Notes: generated from the letters alone by a model not told the origin. A DNA stretch of 64,000 nucleotides from Nemertoderma westbladi (GCA_032718475.1 JAUCBJ010008219.1:1-64000), one strand, 5' to 3'. Shown: positions 22,501 to 34,585, counted from the first letter of the stretch. Made by a program: numbers and translations.

Positions 22501-23022
22501 TGGCATCTATAGGCCTAAACCTGGAACAATGCGAACAAGGCTACTGTAAAGTTAGACTAGACTGGTTTGTGAGATTAACTTGCCAATACTAACTCAATAC
22601 AATTTGCTTTCTTCGAATTCCTAATAATATATTTTAATCTTAATAATAATTATTCAACATCAATCTTTTAATAAGTCTTGTCAATGTATAAGACTTCCCT
22701 CTCCAGGTGAAAATCGACGCAAATAACAGCTTGTTTACTACTAAAATATTACATGTTTACCAAGTTTGGTATAGATTGAATGAGTTACGATTTTAAATTA
22801 TCAGTGGAGGGTAAAGGCGGTGGGCCAGGATTCAGTTATACTTGAATAAAGAATAGTGATTAAACCAAGGGATACGCGATATATGACACTGCTGTATAAG
22901 TTCATTGAATGACTGTTGATTTCGAAACATTTAATTCAAAACTATATAAATGTTAATGTAATGTTGGATTTTTTTTTGTAATAATAATTGACAGATGAAT
23001 TATATTTCATTAATTTATTTTT

Positions 23023-23430
23023 TTATCTAATCACATTATTAAATAACGAAGAGTATTGAATATCTTCGGCCGTCATCCCGTTGGTGACTCCATTGGCAAC
23101 CATTTCGACAGTTTCGATTGGTTTCGGCTCTTCGGTGCCCGAATAGACCGATGGTCGGCGTGGTTGCTGTCCCCATGACTGCTGGACTGAGGCTGCAATA
23201 CCAACCAAAATTGCCATCTCCAGGCGCTGGGCACTGGAGCAGAAACTGGTGTGACCGCGGTTCGTGGGTGGCACTGTGGAGACGAGCCCCGATCTCCCGG
23301 AGGAAGGTGGATGTCTCTGGACCAGGGCGGCCAAAGGCGTCAAAGGCCACGGGGTTAAAGAAATGGCCCGGTCCATTCTGTCCATTAGGTCGCGATACTT
23401 AGAGTTTTTAATGCGCTCCGCCCCCTCAGC
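23023..23430 (-). pseudogene. Decayed coding fragment inside the 2.8-kb element
   Basis: Two overlapping minus-strand frames carry complex, protein-like sequence: one with AFDAFGRPGPETSTFLREIG followed by LHSATHEPRSHQFLLQ, the other with QRLEMAILVGIAASVQQSW and an acidic C-terminus ending at 23023. The pattern suggests one ancestral protein broken by at least one frameshift near 23200-23340. I do not recognise the family with confidence. The FLRE-IG-RL...EPR-...-LLQ pattern resembles helical proteins encoded by some eukaryotic mobile elements. No catalytic motif is visible. Confidence 0.4.
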
Positions 23431-24572
23431 TGAGTGCCCCCCAGCAATGACTGTATGATGGTTTGTTGAAGGTGGCTGGGAGCCAGTGGATATAGTAATA
23501 ATTAACGCAAAGATATGATAATAATAATAATACACTCTTTTATTAATCATTAACATATAAAAATTAATTAAAAGGGAGAACATCACCCAGGTTACAAGGA
23601 CACTTACGGGCAACAATTGCACTTAAAAATATCGTTAAATTAAAAGACTAAAATACGTTTCTTATATATTGTAAAATTTACTAATCCAAAAATCTATCAA
23701 AACTACAATAAGGTAAAAGATCTACTTTTTTTTAACAAGTTCTTAAAAACATTAATATTGACTGCCATAACTACGTCTGACGGTAAATCGTTCCATACAC
23801 TTACTACACACGGTTTGAATAGGAATACTTAGTTATCTCTAATCTAGTAAAACGTTTAAAAAGTTTATAAGAATGTCCTCGATTGCACCGCACCGTATTT
23901 GCAAAAGTAAAAAAAAAATCTTGTGGTAGATCAACAAGTTGATGTATAATGTTGTAAGTCATTGTAAGATCAAAAATATGTCTTCGTACTTCTAAAGGCT
24001 GTAGTTCTTATGATTAGGTAGGCCTACGTGATATTAGTTTCTCAAACCAAACCTATCCATCCATTGACATCCAAATATATCCAATTTCTCAATCCATACT
24101 AATCAGTATGTAATATTGTACACTATAATGCAATACCGGTAATGTCAATGCAGCAATGTCCAACCATACAATGCGTTGAGTGTTATCGGATCAGCCGCCA
24201 AGAAATGTTAGGTTAATGGCACCTCGCTCCACGCTCTGTCGCATCAGTTTTTGTAGTGGTCTAGTTCCAGGCTACCAAAATCCGTTAGGCCTAGTGCATG
24301 ATATAGAATCAGCACATCCTGACATCTGTGCAACTCCTGAACTCACGCGAGCATTTTACAGATGGATGGTGGTCTAATTTATATGGTCTTGTACCGCGAA
24401 ACCGTGTATTATTTACAGATGTAGGCTAAATTTCGGTTATGTACCGTGCACAGTACTGGTGGGCCTACACAGCTACTGCTATTTTGCCTAATACAGGTCC
24501 CAGAGGTAAATCCTTACCCCACGGGCTGTTACCTCTCTGACTGACAGCGCAACAGCCCTCTCTCCCTCCTGA

Positions 24573-25195
24573 ACAGCTGAAACCCTAGTCATCCAGTTTT
24601 CCTTACCATCTGCTATTATCGTGCTTTCCGACCCCGATGACGAATCATTTGTTGGCCCCCAAGTCGGATCATATGAGTCACTAGGTTCCCTTGGTGTAAT
24701 GGGAGAAATGGGACTCGTCATAAGAAATGGAAAGAGCTCCGGAATCGGAGACGCGGTGTCTGGTGGGAGTGGGGAAAATGTCATTTTCATGACCTGGTTA
24801 AGTAATTCCATTGCACCCTCCTCGCCATCACTGCTGCACTGGTTCTGGTACCACTAGCACTGCTGTAATTGTAAGATGGATCCTCCTGCTGGTTGTCTGA
24901 CATATTAATGTAATTATTCAGTACAAATGATCAGTAGAATATAGTGTATAGTACACTAGCAGAATGAATGGCAGTGCAGTGGTAGGCAGTACACAGTACA
25001 GCAGTACATACCGCTGTAGGCCTACCGGTAGTTTAAATAGCAATTTGGTTGCTAGGCAGCCGTCAAATACAGCTGGTGGTGGTTGGTGAGTAATTATTTA
25101 GTTTTTACATGCTGTATTTTGTGGGGCGAGCCACGAAGTTGGCGGAGCCTTAGCGAATTGACACTGTTAGGGGGTGGGTCAATTTATGCAAATAG
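24573..25195. other. Non-coding stretch
   Basis: Nothing recognisable apart from GTACAGTA/ACCGGT-type words. Short ORFs across 24488-24857 lie at or near the right end of the 2.8-kb element and are not supported as genes. Confidence 0.5.
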
Positions 25196-25201
25196 TTGTC
25201 G

Positions 25202-25263
<62 letters not shown>

Positions 25264-25268
25264 GTCGT
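25196..25268. repeat. (GTC)n microsatellite
   Basis: About 24 GTC triplets with two GTT interruptions. The overlapping Arg/Cys-rich ORF is an artefact of the repeat. Confidence 0.95.
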
Positions 25269-25274
25269 TACGAT

Positions 25275-26380
25275 TTTGACATGCTAATAACTTTGTCGGA
25301 TTTAAAGCTGCCAAGTTGAAAATTTGTAGGTATCAATATGAGCAAAAGTTGAGATTTTTGAGAGACTTTCAGACACCATCAGTGCAATGGTCTCCCGCTA
25401 GAGGGCCACATGTCTAAACATTAAATGGCCACCCATTTCTTTGCTTTTAATCCGTTTAAGCTGAAACTTGGGAAGTATGTACTAGACCATTAGCTGTAAA
25501 TTTCAAAGGAGGCTAATCTGTCTGCAGTTCTCCAGTCTGCCGCTAGAGGGCGAAATGTCCCGAATGTGAAATTATTCTTCGATTTAGTTGTTTATGATCT
25601 GATTACGCTGAAACTTGTCATATATGTACTAGATGACATCCTGAGTCTTTGTGTGGATTGTAATCGGTCCGAAGTTTTCCAGTCTCCCGCTAGAGGGCCA
25701 CATGTCTAAACATTAAATGGCCACCCATTTCTTTGCTTTTAATCCGTTTAAGCTGAAACTTGGGAAGTATGTACTAGACCATTAGCTGTAAATTTCAAAG
25801 GAGGCTAATCTGTCTGCAGTTCTCCAGTCTGCCGCTAGAGGGCGAAATGTCCCGAATGTGAAATTATTCTTCCATTTAGTTGTTTATGATCTGATTACGC
25901 TGAAACTTGTCATATATGTACTAGAAGACATCCTAAGTCTTTGTGTGGACAGTAATCGGTCCGGAGTTTTCGAGTCTGCCGCTAGAGGGCGAAATGTAGG
26001 AAAGTGATAACCTTCGCGAATTCCTTGATCTTAATCTATTTAAGCTGAATTTTGGAATATACAGTACCGGTATGTACTAGACCACATGCCTCGTCTTTGT
26101 GAGGAAGGTGATCGATCCGTAGTTCTTTAATATGCCGCTAGAGGGCTAAATGTATGAAAGTGAAAACCTTCCAACATTTCGTTATTTATGATCCGTCAAT
26201 CGGAAACTTGGTAGATATGTAATAGACCATAGGCTGTGGCTTTGTAGGGAAACTAATCCTTCCTTCTTCAGTTACCCAGTCTCCCGCTAGAGGGTTAACG
26301 TTTTCCGGGAAAATCTGCTCCTATGTTTTTATAATCCTTTCGAGTTGATACTTAGCATTAACTCATTTCACGTGCTGCGC
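25275..26380 (+). repeat. Satellite-like array, about 147-bp monomer with CTCF-like core
   Basis: About seven to eight monomers. Each contains GCTGAAACTTG...TATGTACTAGA and the core CCGCTAGAGGG, whose start positions are 25395, 25540, 25687, 25832, 25979, 26135 and 26284. Monomers alternate in two types, giving a 292-bp dimer that is nearly identical in the first two repeats (25391-25682 and 25683-25975). Outer units are degraded, as usual in tandem arrays. No coding capacity. Confidence 0.92.
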
Positions 26381-27186
26381 GAAGGCCCCACTTCGTGTAT
26401 GTGCTGTACTGTTCTTTTGTTAATTATTTGAATTTGCAATGCAATTGTTGAAACACTACGGTAGCAGAATAATGCCAGGGAACACTACCGTTAACTGGGT
26501 AGGCCTAATGATTCCGGTAAACTGAAATATGGGTTTACAATTTTTATACTGAAAATGCCTATGCCTGTCGAGCTCCACACAACACATTCTGACAAGAAAT
26601 GACGGAACGCACTGTCTGGCTGTTTGTTTAGTAATGTGAGATCTACCTATCACCTATGTAATGTGCAAAACTAATGATTTTCTATGCTATGTCAGTATGC
26701 AGTCGGTGAGAAGTCAAAAATTGGACTTCAAGTCCAATTTTAGACTTCAAGTCCAACTTTGGACTCCAAAGTCCAATATTGGACTTTAGTACAACTCCAA
26801 GTGTACCCATGCTGCCATACTGTATATCGGTATTTAAATCAAAACTGCATCCCGTATCAGTACATATATATTACATAATTGCAATGCAACATTATTTTAA
26901 TGATCAAATTAATTATTATATGTATTATATAAACAGGGATCGCACACGTACAGTTAGACATCAGTAGTTACTTTTTGCGGTAGTGGTATGGCTTTGCGGT
27001 AGCCTTACTGCCTTAGCGGTGTATACCGCGGTAGCGTAGTTGAGTTATAGCTGTATAGTTCATTCATACCCATACTGCCATACCTGTGGTATTTTCGTAT
27101 GGCAAAAATAAGACTACTGTAAACTGTAACCTATTGCTATTATGTTATTGAGTTCATGTTTATTGACTAATTGTTTTGATTAGGTT

Positions 27187-27614
27187 CACTGTGTCAAGTA
27201 CAATGCACACATCTCTGCATCTCCAACCAGACACTATATAACATTAGAGTTGGAGGTGTCTCATTCAGTCATTGGTTCCCCCAAGCTTGACACTAGAACA
27301 AAGCCGCCTCCGCTTTGCAGGACATCGCTTTAAGCCGTGAGGACCAGCCAGTGCACCTCATGGAGTGAATAAGCATGGTGGACAGCCCATGACTTTCTTG
27401 AGACGCATCTTTCTTACTGTCTTAAAGGACACTGGCCTTGAAGATGCGGATGATCTAGCAAATGTCATGGCTGATAAGGCTGTAAGAGTGTAAGGGAGTT
27501 GTGGAGGCGCACTTTTGTCAACAAGCCGGCACAGCATTCTTAATACATAATAGGGCCTATACTGCTATATATATAATGCAGCTGCAATGAATCATGCCGA
27601 TTGTAGTAGTAGTA
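27187..27614 (+). mobile_element. Truncated 3' fragment of the RTE-like LINE
   Basis: Matches, in the opposite orientation, the 3' part of the LINE at 11112-12571: the codons for the C-terminal RT extension, the shared GACACTAGAACAAA stretch and the same terminal TAGTAGTAGTAC tail. Substitutions and indels have destroyed the frame, so it is older than the copy in the BEL/Pao element. Target duplication not certain. Confidence 0.85.
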
Positions 27615-27660
27615 CGTGGTGAGGTTATAGGGCTCCTTCAATTGGTAAAGTCAAAAGTGG

Positions 27661-27720
27661 CCGTTTATTGTTTTAGTTAGAAAAGCCTGCCTCTGTAACC
27701 TGTTCCTTTCCCTCAATTGG
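27661..27720 (+). repeat. Dispersed repeat fragment (family A)
   Basis: CGTTTATTGTTTTAGTTAGA followed by GCCTCTGTAACCTG and CCTTTCCCT. Shared with 34766-34903, 51660-51732 and 54850-54988. Confidence 0.75.
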
Positions 27721-28695
27721 TTTATGATTATGACGTGTGTTACTTGTTACTTCTGTACTTATTATGTGGAGACCCCAACGCGTTAATCAGTTACTAATCC
27801 CATTTCATTATCCTGTTATCCAGCTGTTTTATAATACCCTTCCTGTTGTATGGAAAAATTAGAAGAGATGGTGGTAGCATCAACTTGTAGTATTTCTTTC
27901 TGATAGGGCTCCCACAGCCTTAGACGAAATCGTAGCTTGTACTGTAGTTAGCCTTAGCAGCAGCTGCAGTTGGCTAACCTGGCATTGCTACCAGTATCCA
28001 CCAAATATAATTTGTAATTAAATATTTGTTGGAGCATAATCTAATCTAGTCCTAAAGACACTATAATATAAAGTCCTGGGTACATAAGGCTGTAAGGTTA
28101 GACATAACATGAATGTAAATTGTGAACTAAACAATATATGCTAAAAGCTAAAAGTAAAGTACAAAGTACCTATAATGCTAGAATGTACCATTTTATTCTA
28201 AGTACAGTACAGTCAGTACACTGAAGATACATACAGAGCTGCAAAGGTAGCTTTCCATAACTTAACAGCTGTCTGGCTGTCTCTCATCTGTCATGCTTCA
28301 TGTACCTTTAAGTTCGATTCTCAATGTCACGTCCAAAATTGGACTTAAAGTCCAATATTGGACTTTTGTAAAAATTCAAAGCCTTATAAAAAAAGTTCCC
28401 CCTGGTGAATTTCAGGTCCCCCTGTTCAAAACTCTTATTTTTTGATATATTTTCGATTAAAGAAAAAAAATCCCGCCCGATCCTATTACCCAAGGCCCTG
28501 GAACAATTGGCTGATTTGAAGTCCAATATTGGACTCACAGAAGTCCAATTTTGGACTTGAACTGGAGTCGAAGTCCAATTTTGGACTCAAGTCCAATTTT
28601 TGACTTCTCACCGACTGGTATGTACATCCCTATGTCAGTATGTAGGAGGAATGTAGTTTTATATTGTATGCAAATTCAACAGTTCAAACCATATC

Positions 28696-29640
28696 GGTCC
28701 GACGAATCTGTACAAAAAAGTACAAAATAGTACAAAAGAGTACAATAAAGTGCAAAAATAGTACAAAAGAGTGCAAGAATAGTACAAAAGAGTACAAACG
28801 AGCGAGAAACGCATACAAAACGTGTATACCAGTGTAGTCTACACTACACTACACTTGTATATAAATATAATTAGGGCCTAATTGTAAGCAAATGCAACGG
28901 GACCGAAATATGCGCCGCTACAGTGTCAATCACTAGCGGCCTTGGTTCTGTGGTCAGTATGAAATGATTGACAGAACTTTGATTCATGTAGATTTTGACT
29001 GGCTTACAAATAGAAATAGGCTACAGTTCATATAATACAATATAATGCAATACTATCAGACTATGCAGTGGGTAGATAAAACTCCTATAACTCAACTCAA
29101 AATATAATTATATACTCATAAAATATAAATTAAATATAAAATAACTCAAAATTTAGGTAATAGCCTTAAAGTAGCCCATATACCAGGATACTGAAGGATA
29201 GACTGTATGCTACATTATGTAGGCTATGTATGTCTGTATGTACCGGTACGCCTCTATCTTCAACTTTATTGAGTTCTCCCTCTGCAATTTTGTGGGCTTG
29301 GGACCGTTTTTTTGTGTTTTTTAAACACAAAAGGCTGCATTAAAACAGTAAAACCCATAAGATTGTATTGTAATAGGGGCCTAATCTCTGACTGCTAGAC
29401 AGCTAGATCAGCCCCCGCTCAATGCATGGCTCGCCCCACAATCAGACAATGCTTTGTTTTATTTTGCACATCATGTGCGCCCCTCTAAACGATTTGAACT
29501 ACACTTGGATACACGTTTTGCAAGCGTTTCTCACTCGTTTGTACTCTTTTGTACTATTTTTGCACTTTATTGTATTCTTTTGTACTATATTGTACTATTT
29601 TGTATTTTTTTGTACTTTTTTGTACAAATTCGTCGGACCC
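28696..29640. mobile_element. 0.95-kb MITE with GTACAAAA subterminal repeats
   Basis: Inverted ends GGTCCGACGAAT (28696) and its complement (29628-29639), followed inwards by arrays of GTACAAAA-type repeats on both arms (28709-28800 and 29530-29628), also inverted. AACCATAT(C) flanks both ends (28687-28695 and 29641-29649), an 8-9-bp duplication as in hAT elements. No coding sequence; the ORFs near 29422-29776 are low-complexity Phe/Leu/Tyr products of the repeats. Confidence 0.82.
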
Positions 29641-29647
29641 AACCATA

Positions 29648-31206
29648 TCCCAGGTAGCACAAATACGTAAATTTACGGTAAATTTACGTTCATTATTCGT
29701 CCAGACGTTCTGGATTTATGTTCATATGACGTTGTATTTCTCCCATAAGATGCTATTGATGCTAAACGTTCAATAGTTCAAAGTTGGCCGTCAGAAGTAC
29801 CGTAATATGAACGGGCAATTGAACGTAAAAGAGACCACAGGCAATCTATGTTCAAATGACGTGTTCACTAGACGTTCATTTCTGGTGTGTTATAGGTCCA
29901 TATTAGGTTGAATAAACGTAAAAATTTAACGTGAGACCAACCAATCACTGTTTGTTGGTGCATGTTCTGTGTAGAGAGGGGAGGGGGGGGGGGGGGGGGG
30001 GGGGTAGCCTACCTTATCCAATCCCTACACCCTATCCTACGGCCCTACACCTACAATACCCTATACATTTAGAGAAGGAAGCATCAGAGTATATATGAAA
30101 TTATTTAATCGATAGTGATATAAGAGTATCCATGATATATTATGGTGATGATCCACAAATTCGCATTGGATTAGTTAGATTTCTGTATTTTATCTTATTT
30201 CCAGCCAAAATAGATTATTCATATTGATGAATCTTAAAAAAATTAATTAATTTTATGACCTTATAATTGATATTTGAAATTTTGTATCTATGCAATAAGG
30301 CAATAATACATACAAAAATCAATTGAAACGTAAGAAAGGTTTATATAATATGATAAATTTGTAAAATAAAAAATAATGTTTTGCGATTAAAAAAATTACC
30401 CTACGCATGATAGAAGTTTGAACATTCCAACGCCCATATATCCGATTTATCTCAACAAAATGTAATGGTATTTGGTCAGTTGGTATCAAAATAGACAAAC
30501 TTTTGCGGTTTTCTTTGTTTGTTATTTTCTTGGTTCATTCAATAGGCCTAATATATTCTAATAATTTTATTACAATTTTTCGTGACATAGTACTAGTGTA
30601 TTAGCATTAGTAATCAGTAGAATCACCTTTGTCTAATTTTGATGTTATTTGTTGTTTAAAATGTTTAAAAATGCGTCAGCATTGTATTGGTTATCAATGT
30701 TTTGTTGTGTGAATAATTTTTCGATTACTTAAAGTAATTGTTTTGTATTGAGAATGAACCATTAGTCCAGATATAACTAAGCGGAACCACACCAACCATA
30801 CAAGGAATAGGCTAACCAACATAAAAAATAATTGCAAAATAATAAATAGTCAGATAATTGTATCACGAACAAGTTTGAACATGCCATTGACATAACAAGT
30901 TAAAGTAAATTAAGTTTGAACGTTCATAAATGTTCAAACAACGTACATATTTAGGTACAAAAAAATGAACGCATAACTGGACGCAATTTCAACGTTCAAT
31001 ATTCGTTTGTTTTGGTACATATTCAATTTCTTTAAAGTTAGGACGTTAAATTACCTAATGTGAACGTCACAATTTGGTAAATTACTCACAACGTCAGCAA
31101 TTTTTACCAATTTTGAACAATATTTCATTGATGTTCAGATTCGCATAAAAAAAGTACCAAATATGAACGTTCAATTTTTTTCGTGGACGTCCTGTGCTAC
31201 CTGGGA
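29648..31206. mobile_element. 1.56-kb TIR element with TA target duplication
   Basis: Ends TCCCAGGTAGCACA at 29648 and its complement at 31193-31206, with TA on each side (29646-29647, 31207-31208). AACGTTCA-like words cluster inside both ends. Mariner/Tc1-type target choice, but no transposase. It inserted within the right-hand duplication of the preceding MITE. A poly-G tract lies at about 29980-30003. Confidence 0.8.
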
Positions 31207-31208
31207 TA

Positions 31209-32245
31209 GGCCTACAGTCTCACAGAAGCCTAGGCTAGGAAGGTGGAAGGGGTACCGCTACCGGTAACCCAGCCCATATATCTGTAATGATCTGCTGGAT
31301 AAATTTTTTTCTTAATTAAGAAAAATCAAGACATAAAATTTTTTAAATAAGAAATAAGTTAAACTCCTAAATAGGAAGTCCAAAAAATATTTCCTATATA
31401 AGAAATTCTCGGAAAAAGTAACGTTTTTAAAATGGCTATAGAAAGCGAACGCACAGATAGTTTTTTTTCTAGTTTTCACAACAGACGTAGTAGGCCTATA
31501 GATTATCCTCCAAAAACCAGGAATTCAAATATGCCGCTAAAATTTATTTCAAAAGATAATGAAGAAAATGTTCCGAAAAACGGCCAAAACTTCCTATAGG
31601 AAGCAAGATTTCCTATATAGGAATACAAAAATACTTCCTATTTAAGAAACCTACCCTAACTGCTAGGCCTAACTGCCTAACAGTTCAGTATACAGGTATA
31701 GGCCTAACTTATCAGTTTATACCTTTTTATAGGATACCGGACCTGTATAAATTATTTTTGTCTTTTTGGGTAAGTTTTTTGGGTAGGCCTAATATTGTGT
31801 TTTTTGGGTAAATTTTTGTGTTTTTATGTATTTTTTTGTGTTTTTTTGTGTAATTCGTAGGACCGCCAAAAAATGTAAAGTCAAACAGTGTCAAACCGCA
31901 AACTGCAAAGTAACTGTAATTTGCTAATGACAACAGTCTGTAAAGAGGGCAGTATTTAGAATACTGGAATTGAATTGGCTGTGATTGGCTGGCTTGTACA
32001 TCAACCATCTAGAATGATGACGAGAAATTGAGGGTGTGCAAGAATGCAAGATACAGAGATAGTTTATTGAGGTGAAGTGGAAAATGGGAGCAAAATGGGC
32101 TAAAATCGCATTCTGCTCTTCCTCCTTCAATAATCTGTCAGTATGTCTCAATATGGCTGTCTGCATGTGGTTCTGCAGTTAGGCTTATTATATTGTCTTT
32201 TGCCTACCGGTAGGCCTATATGTTGCTAAAATTTCAAAACGCAAA
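31209..32245. other. Non-coding, upstream of the KCNMB-like gene
   Basis: Contains self-complementary AT repeats (TTCCTATATAGGAA-like, 31300-31660) and a T/G-rich low-complexity stretch (31780-31860). A promoter for the next gene may lie near 32000-32240, but I see no convincing TATA or initiator. Confidence 0.5.
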
Positions 32246-33209
32246 ATGTACTCAATTTGCCCAAATCGCCGGGTAGCAGCCACCTTTCTGGTTCTTTCAA
32301 TCGCGACCGGTAGTCTGACTTTACTGCTTGGTTTGTTGGTTGCCAGACCGGGACTGACCGCCTTGCAGTTCTCCAAACCAACAACTTGTCAGACGACCTC
32401 CAGTAGTGTAATCGGAACGCAGACCTGCTCCTGTGGGAAGCGATGCCTCTCGTCCTACCCGTGCGTAAAGATATCGGTATCTTATGAGATCGGTTCCGAA
32501 CTAATCGAGAACGCATTATTGCACGAAGATCAGGTAAGCTCTGCTCCGTTCTGACTGCTACTGGGAGTGGGAGACAGGTAGGTAGATGGAATACATCTGT
32601 ACATTCATCTGTTCATTACCGGTATTTGTTTGATTGTCCAAGATGTATTATGCTTTGCTTACACTGTTACATATTCTGATACATATTCTAGATCAGTTAC
32701 CGGTACCAGACCGGTACCGAAAATTATGCAATCGCGATGTAAATACAGAAATAGGGCCTGTGTCATAGGCCTAATACAGTAGGGCTAGGCCATACCTAAT
32801 AATAATAAAATGTTAAAATAATTGTTATGTTGGTTTTCAGGTTGAGTTACTTCCCCCGGTGAACTGCTCCATAAAGGCTTGCCAACCTAGCGCGAGCGAC
32901 AATGCGAATCGCGTGAACGAGTTCATCGACCAGTTCGGAGTTGTTGGCTACAACTTCACGTGCTGGTCGAGTCCCGACCAACGCAAAGTTGTTTTATTAA
33001 CCGAGAAGTTCTCGACTTCGATGGTGGTAGTCTCCTTGGTTTTGCCTCTTTCTCTGTTCGTATGTTCCGTTCTTGGTCTCGTTTTCGCGTGTCGTTCTCT
33101 CGCTCGTCAGGGCCACGTCGTGCTGCGAAACCGCCCCCAGAGTTTGCCGCAGTTCAGTCATCGGAAACTCGTGGAAGACGACGAGATTAACAACCCGTTC
33201 TACAGATGA
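32246..33209 (+). CDS. BK-channel beta-subunit-like protein (KCNMB family), two exons
   Basis: Exon 1 is 32246-32533, exon 2 is 32841-33209. The donor CAG/GTAAGC and acceptor TTTTCAG/GTTGAG fit consensus, and the join is between codons. The 218-residue product has the KCNMB layout: short N-terminus, TM1 at about residues 10-33, a roughly 120-residue extracellular loop with paired cysteines (CSCGKRC, SYPC, NCSIKAC, NFTC) and two N-glycosylation sequons, TM2 at about 157-180, then a short cytoplasmic tail. Usual family length is 190-280. These proteins sit beside the Slo1 pore in the plasma membrane and tune its calcium and voltage response. An in-frame stop upstream at about 32180 limits the start; an upstream non-coding exon is possible. 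AATAAA at 33339-33344 is a plausible poly-A signal. Confidence 0.8.
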
Positions 33210-33656
33210 ACCCGCCAAGCCGATTGGTTGGTTCCCAAGTTTTATTTATCTTGCTGCGATCTCATATTGTTTGACATTCTAATTAAATGATAATATTTAT
33301 ACGTGCAGATTTTTGCAAAAAAGTGATGCCGATCTACTAATAAAATATATATGTTATTTTTGTTTAATTTCTTGAGAAAATTATTGTAAACTAATTATTA
33401 TTAACTATATAATGTATTTAGCATGTAGATTTATTTACTTTCTGTTATTTGTATATATTTATTTTTCCCTTTATTTACTTTACTATCTATTCGTTATAGT
33501 GCTATACCTATAATATATAATTGTAGTTTTTTATACCATAAATAGGTCTGATGTTTCTTCATATTTTGTTATATCGATTGTATTTGTGTCTTTGTGCTGC
33601 AGTTTTTTAAATTTATAAAACACCAACAGATAAACTCAATATTATAATAATAAATA

Positions 33657-34585
33657 GGGTTGGTGCGCGAAATAATAGTTGGGCTAGAAACAATCGAATA
33701 AGGGGTAACAAGGTGCCCTGAATCGAGTGGCGGGATGTGTTTTTTGTAAAAACACGAGGAAGCGGTCGAAATGGCGGGTTTAAGTGAGCGCGGGAAGCTA
33801 ATTTTGAATATCGGCTGTGATTGGCTGCTACATATTTGACCTCATTACAAAGTGATCAGATTTCTTATCTTGGTTTCTATGGAGGGTAATTTTAGATCGA
33901 TTAAAATACACATTTAATCTCAATTATTCCACACGTGGCTTATATCAATTGAAAGCGGAGAGTCTTGGGCGTTTTTTGACACTAAAATTAGTCAAATTCA
34001 TGGCAATGAACATTGATAAAATGAATCAATTCACAATTATAAACTCGCAGATTGCCTGACCGGTCTGCAAGTAATACTGAACCACTCAGCCATATCCACC
34101 TATTGCATTGCAGTATCGGAGTATTGCTGTGTTGCAGGTTAAGTTCATTAAGTTGAAATGTGTACCAGTCGGCTCACGGCTGTAGCGTAAGAGTGGTACA
34201 GCGGTAGGTTTACTCAACGTAATGAACATAAGAAACAATACAGCAGCAGCAGTAAGCCTATTCCGATACTGCAATGCAATAGGTGGCTAGGGCTGAGTTG
34301 CATATGGGGTCAGGCAATCTACCAAGTTTGCAAAATTGCAAACATTATTATATAAATGTTCATGATCATGAATAAGTAATTGTAGTGTTAAAATACGCGC
34401 AAGACACTCCGATTTCAATTGATATAAGCCACGTGTGGAATAATTGAGATTAAATGTGTATTTGAATCGATAGAAAATCTCTCTCCATAGAAACCAATAT
34501 AATAAATTATCAGAGCACTGCGTAGTGACGTTAAATATCTAGCAGCCAATCACAGACGATATTCAAAATTAGCGCGCCCCAACCC
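33657..34585. mobile_element. 0.93-kb fold-back MITE
   Basis: Ends GGGTTGGTGCGCG (33657) and complement CGCGCCCCAACCC (to 34585), flanked by TA. Long imperfect inverted arms (about 33795-33975 and 34395-34575) share TCAATTGATATAAGCCACGT-type sequence; the left arm has about 130 bp more than the right. A second inverted repeat is nested at 34050-34320. Confidence 0.75.
34050..34320. repeat. Nested inverted repeat, 270 bp
   Basis: AGATTGCCTGAC at one end and its complement at the other; further in, ACTCAGCC...ACCTATTGCATTGCAGTAT pairs with 34262-34298. Probably a MITE inserted in, or the core of, the surrounding fold-back element. Confidence 0.7.

Larger units (their letters stand above)
21766..24564. 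mobile_element. 2.8-kb inverted-repeat DNA element, degenerate
   Basis: About 60-bp inverted repeats: GGGCTGTT...GCGCTGTCAGTCAGAGAGG at the left end is complementary to 24510-24558 at the right. CCTCCTGA occurs just outside both ends (21758-21765 and 24565-24572), a candidate 8-bp target duplication. The interior has a tandem repeat (22155-22500) and decayed minus-strand coding sequence (23023-23430). Superfamily undetermined; an 8-bp duplication would suit hAT or P. Confidence 0.6.
26700..28617. mobile_element. 1.9-kb TIR element with repeated AAGTCCAATnTTGGACTT motifs
   Basis: Perfect 29-bp terminal inverted repeats starting CAGTCGGTGAGAAGTC at 26700 and ending with the complement at 28617. 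GTATG flanks both ends (26695-26699 and 28618-28622), a 5-bp target duplication. Multiple palindromic AGTCCAATATTGGACT copies sit inside both ends (26715-26790; 28330-28600), as expected for subterminal transposase sites. No transposase; non-autonomous. A LINE fragment (27187-27614) is nested inside. Confidence 0.85.

Noticed and set aside
25083-25319. Arg/Cys-rich ORF
   Set aside because: It is produced by the (GTC)n microsatellite.
29422-29776. Phe/Tyr/Leu-rich membrane-like ORFs
   Set aside because: They are translations of the TTTTGTAC subterminal repeats of a MITE.
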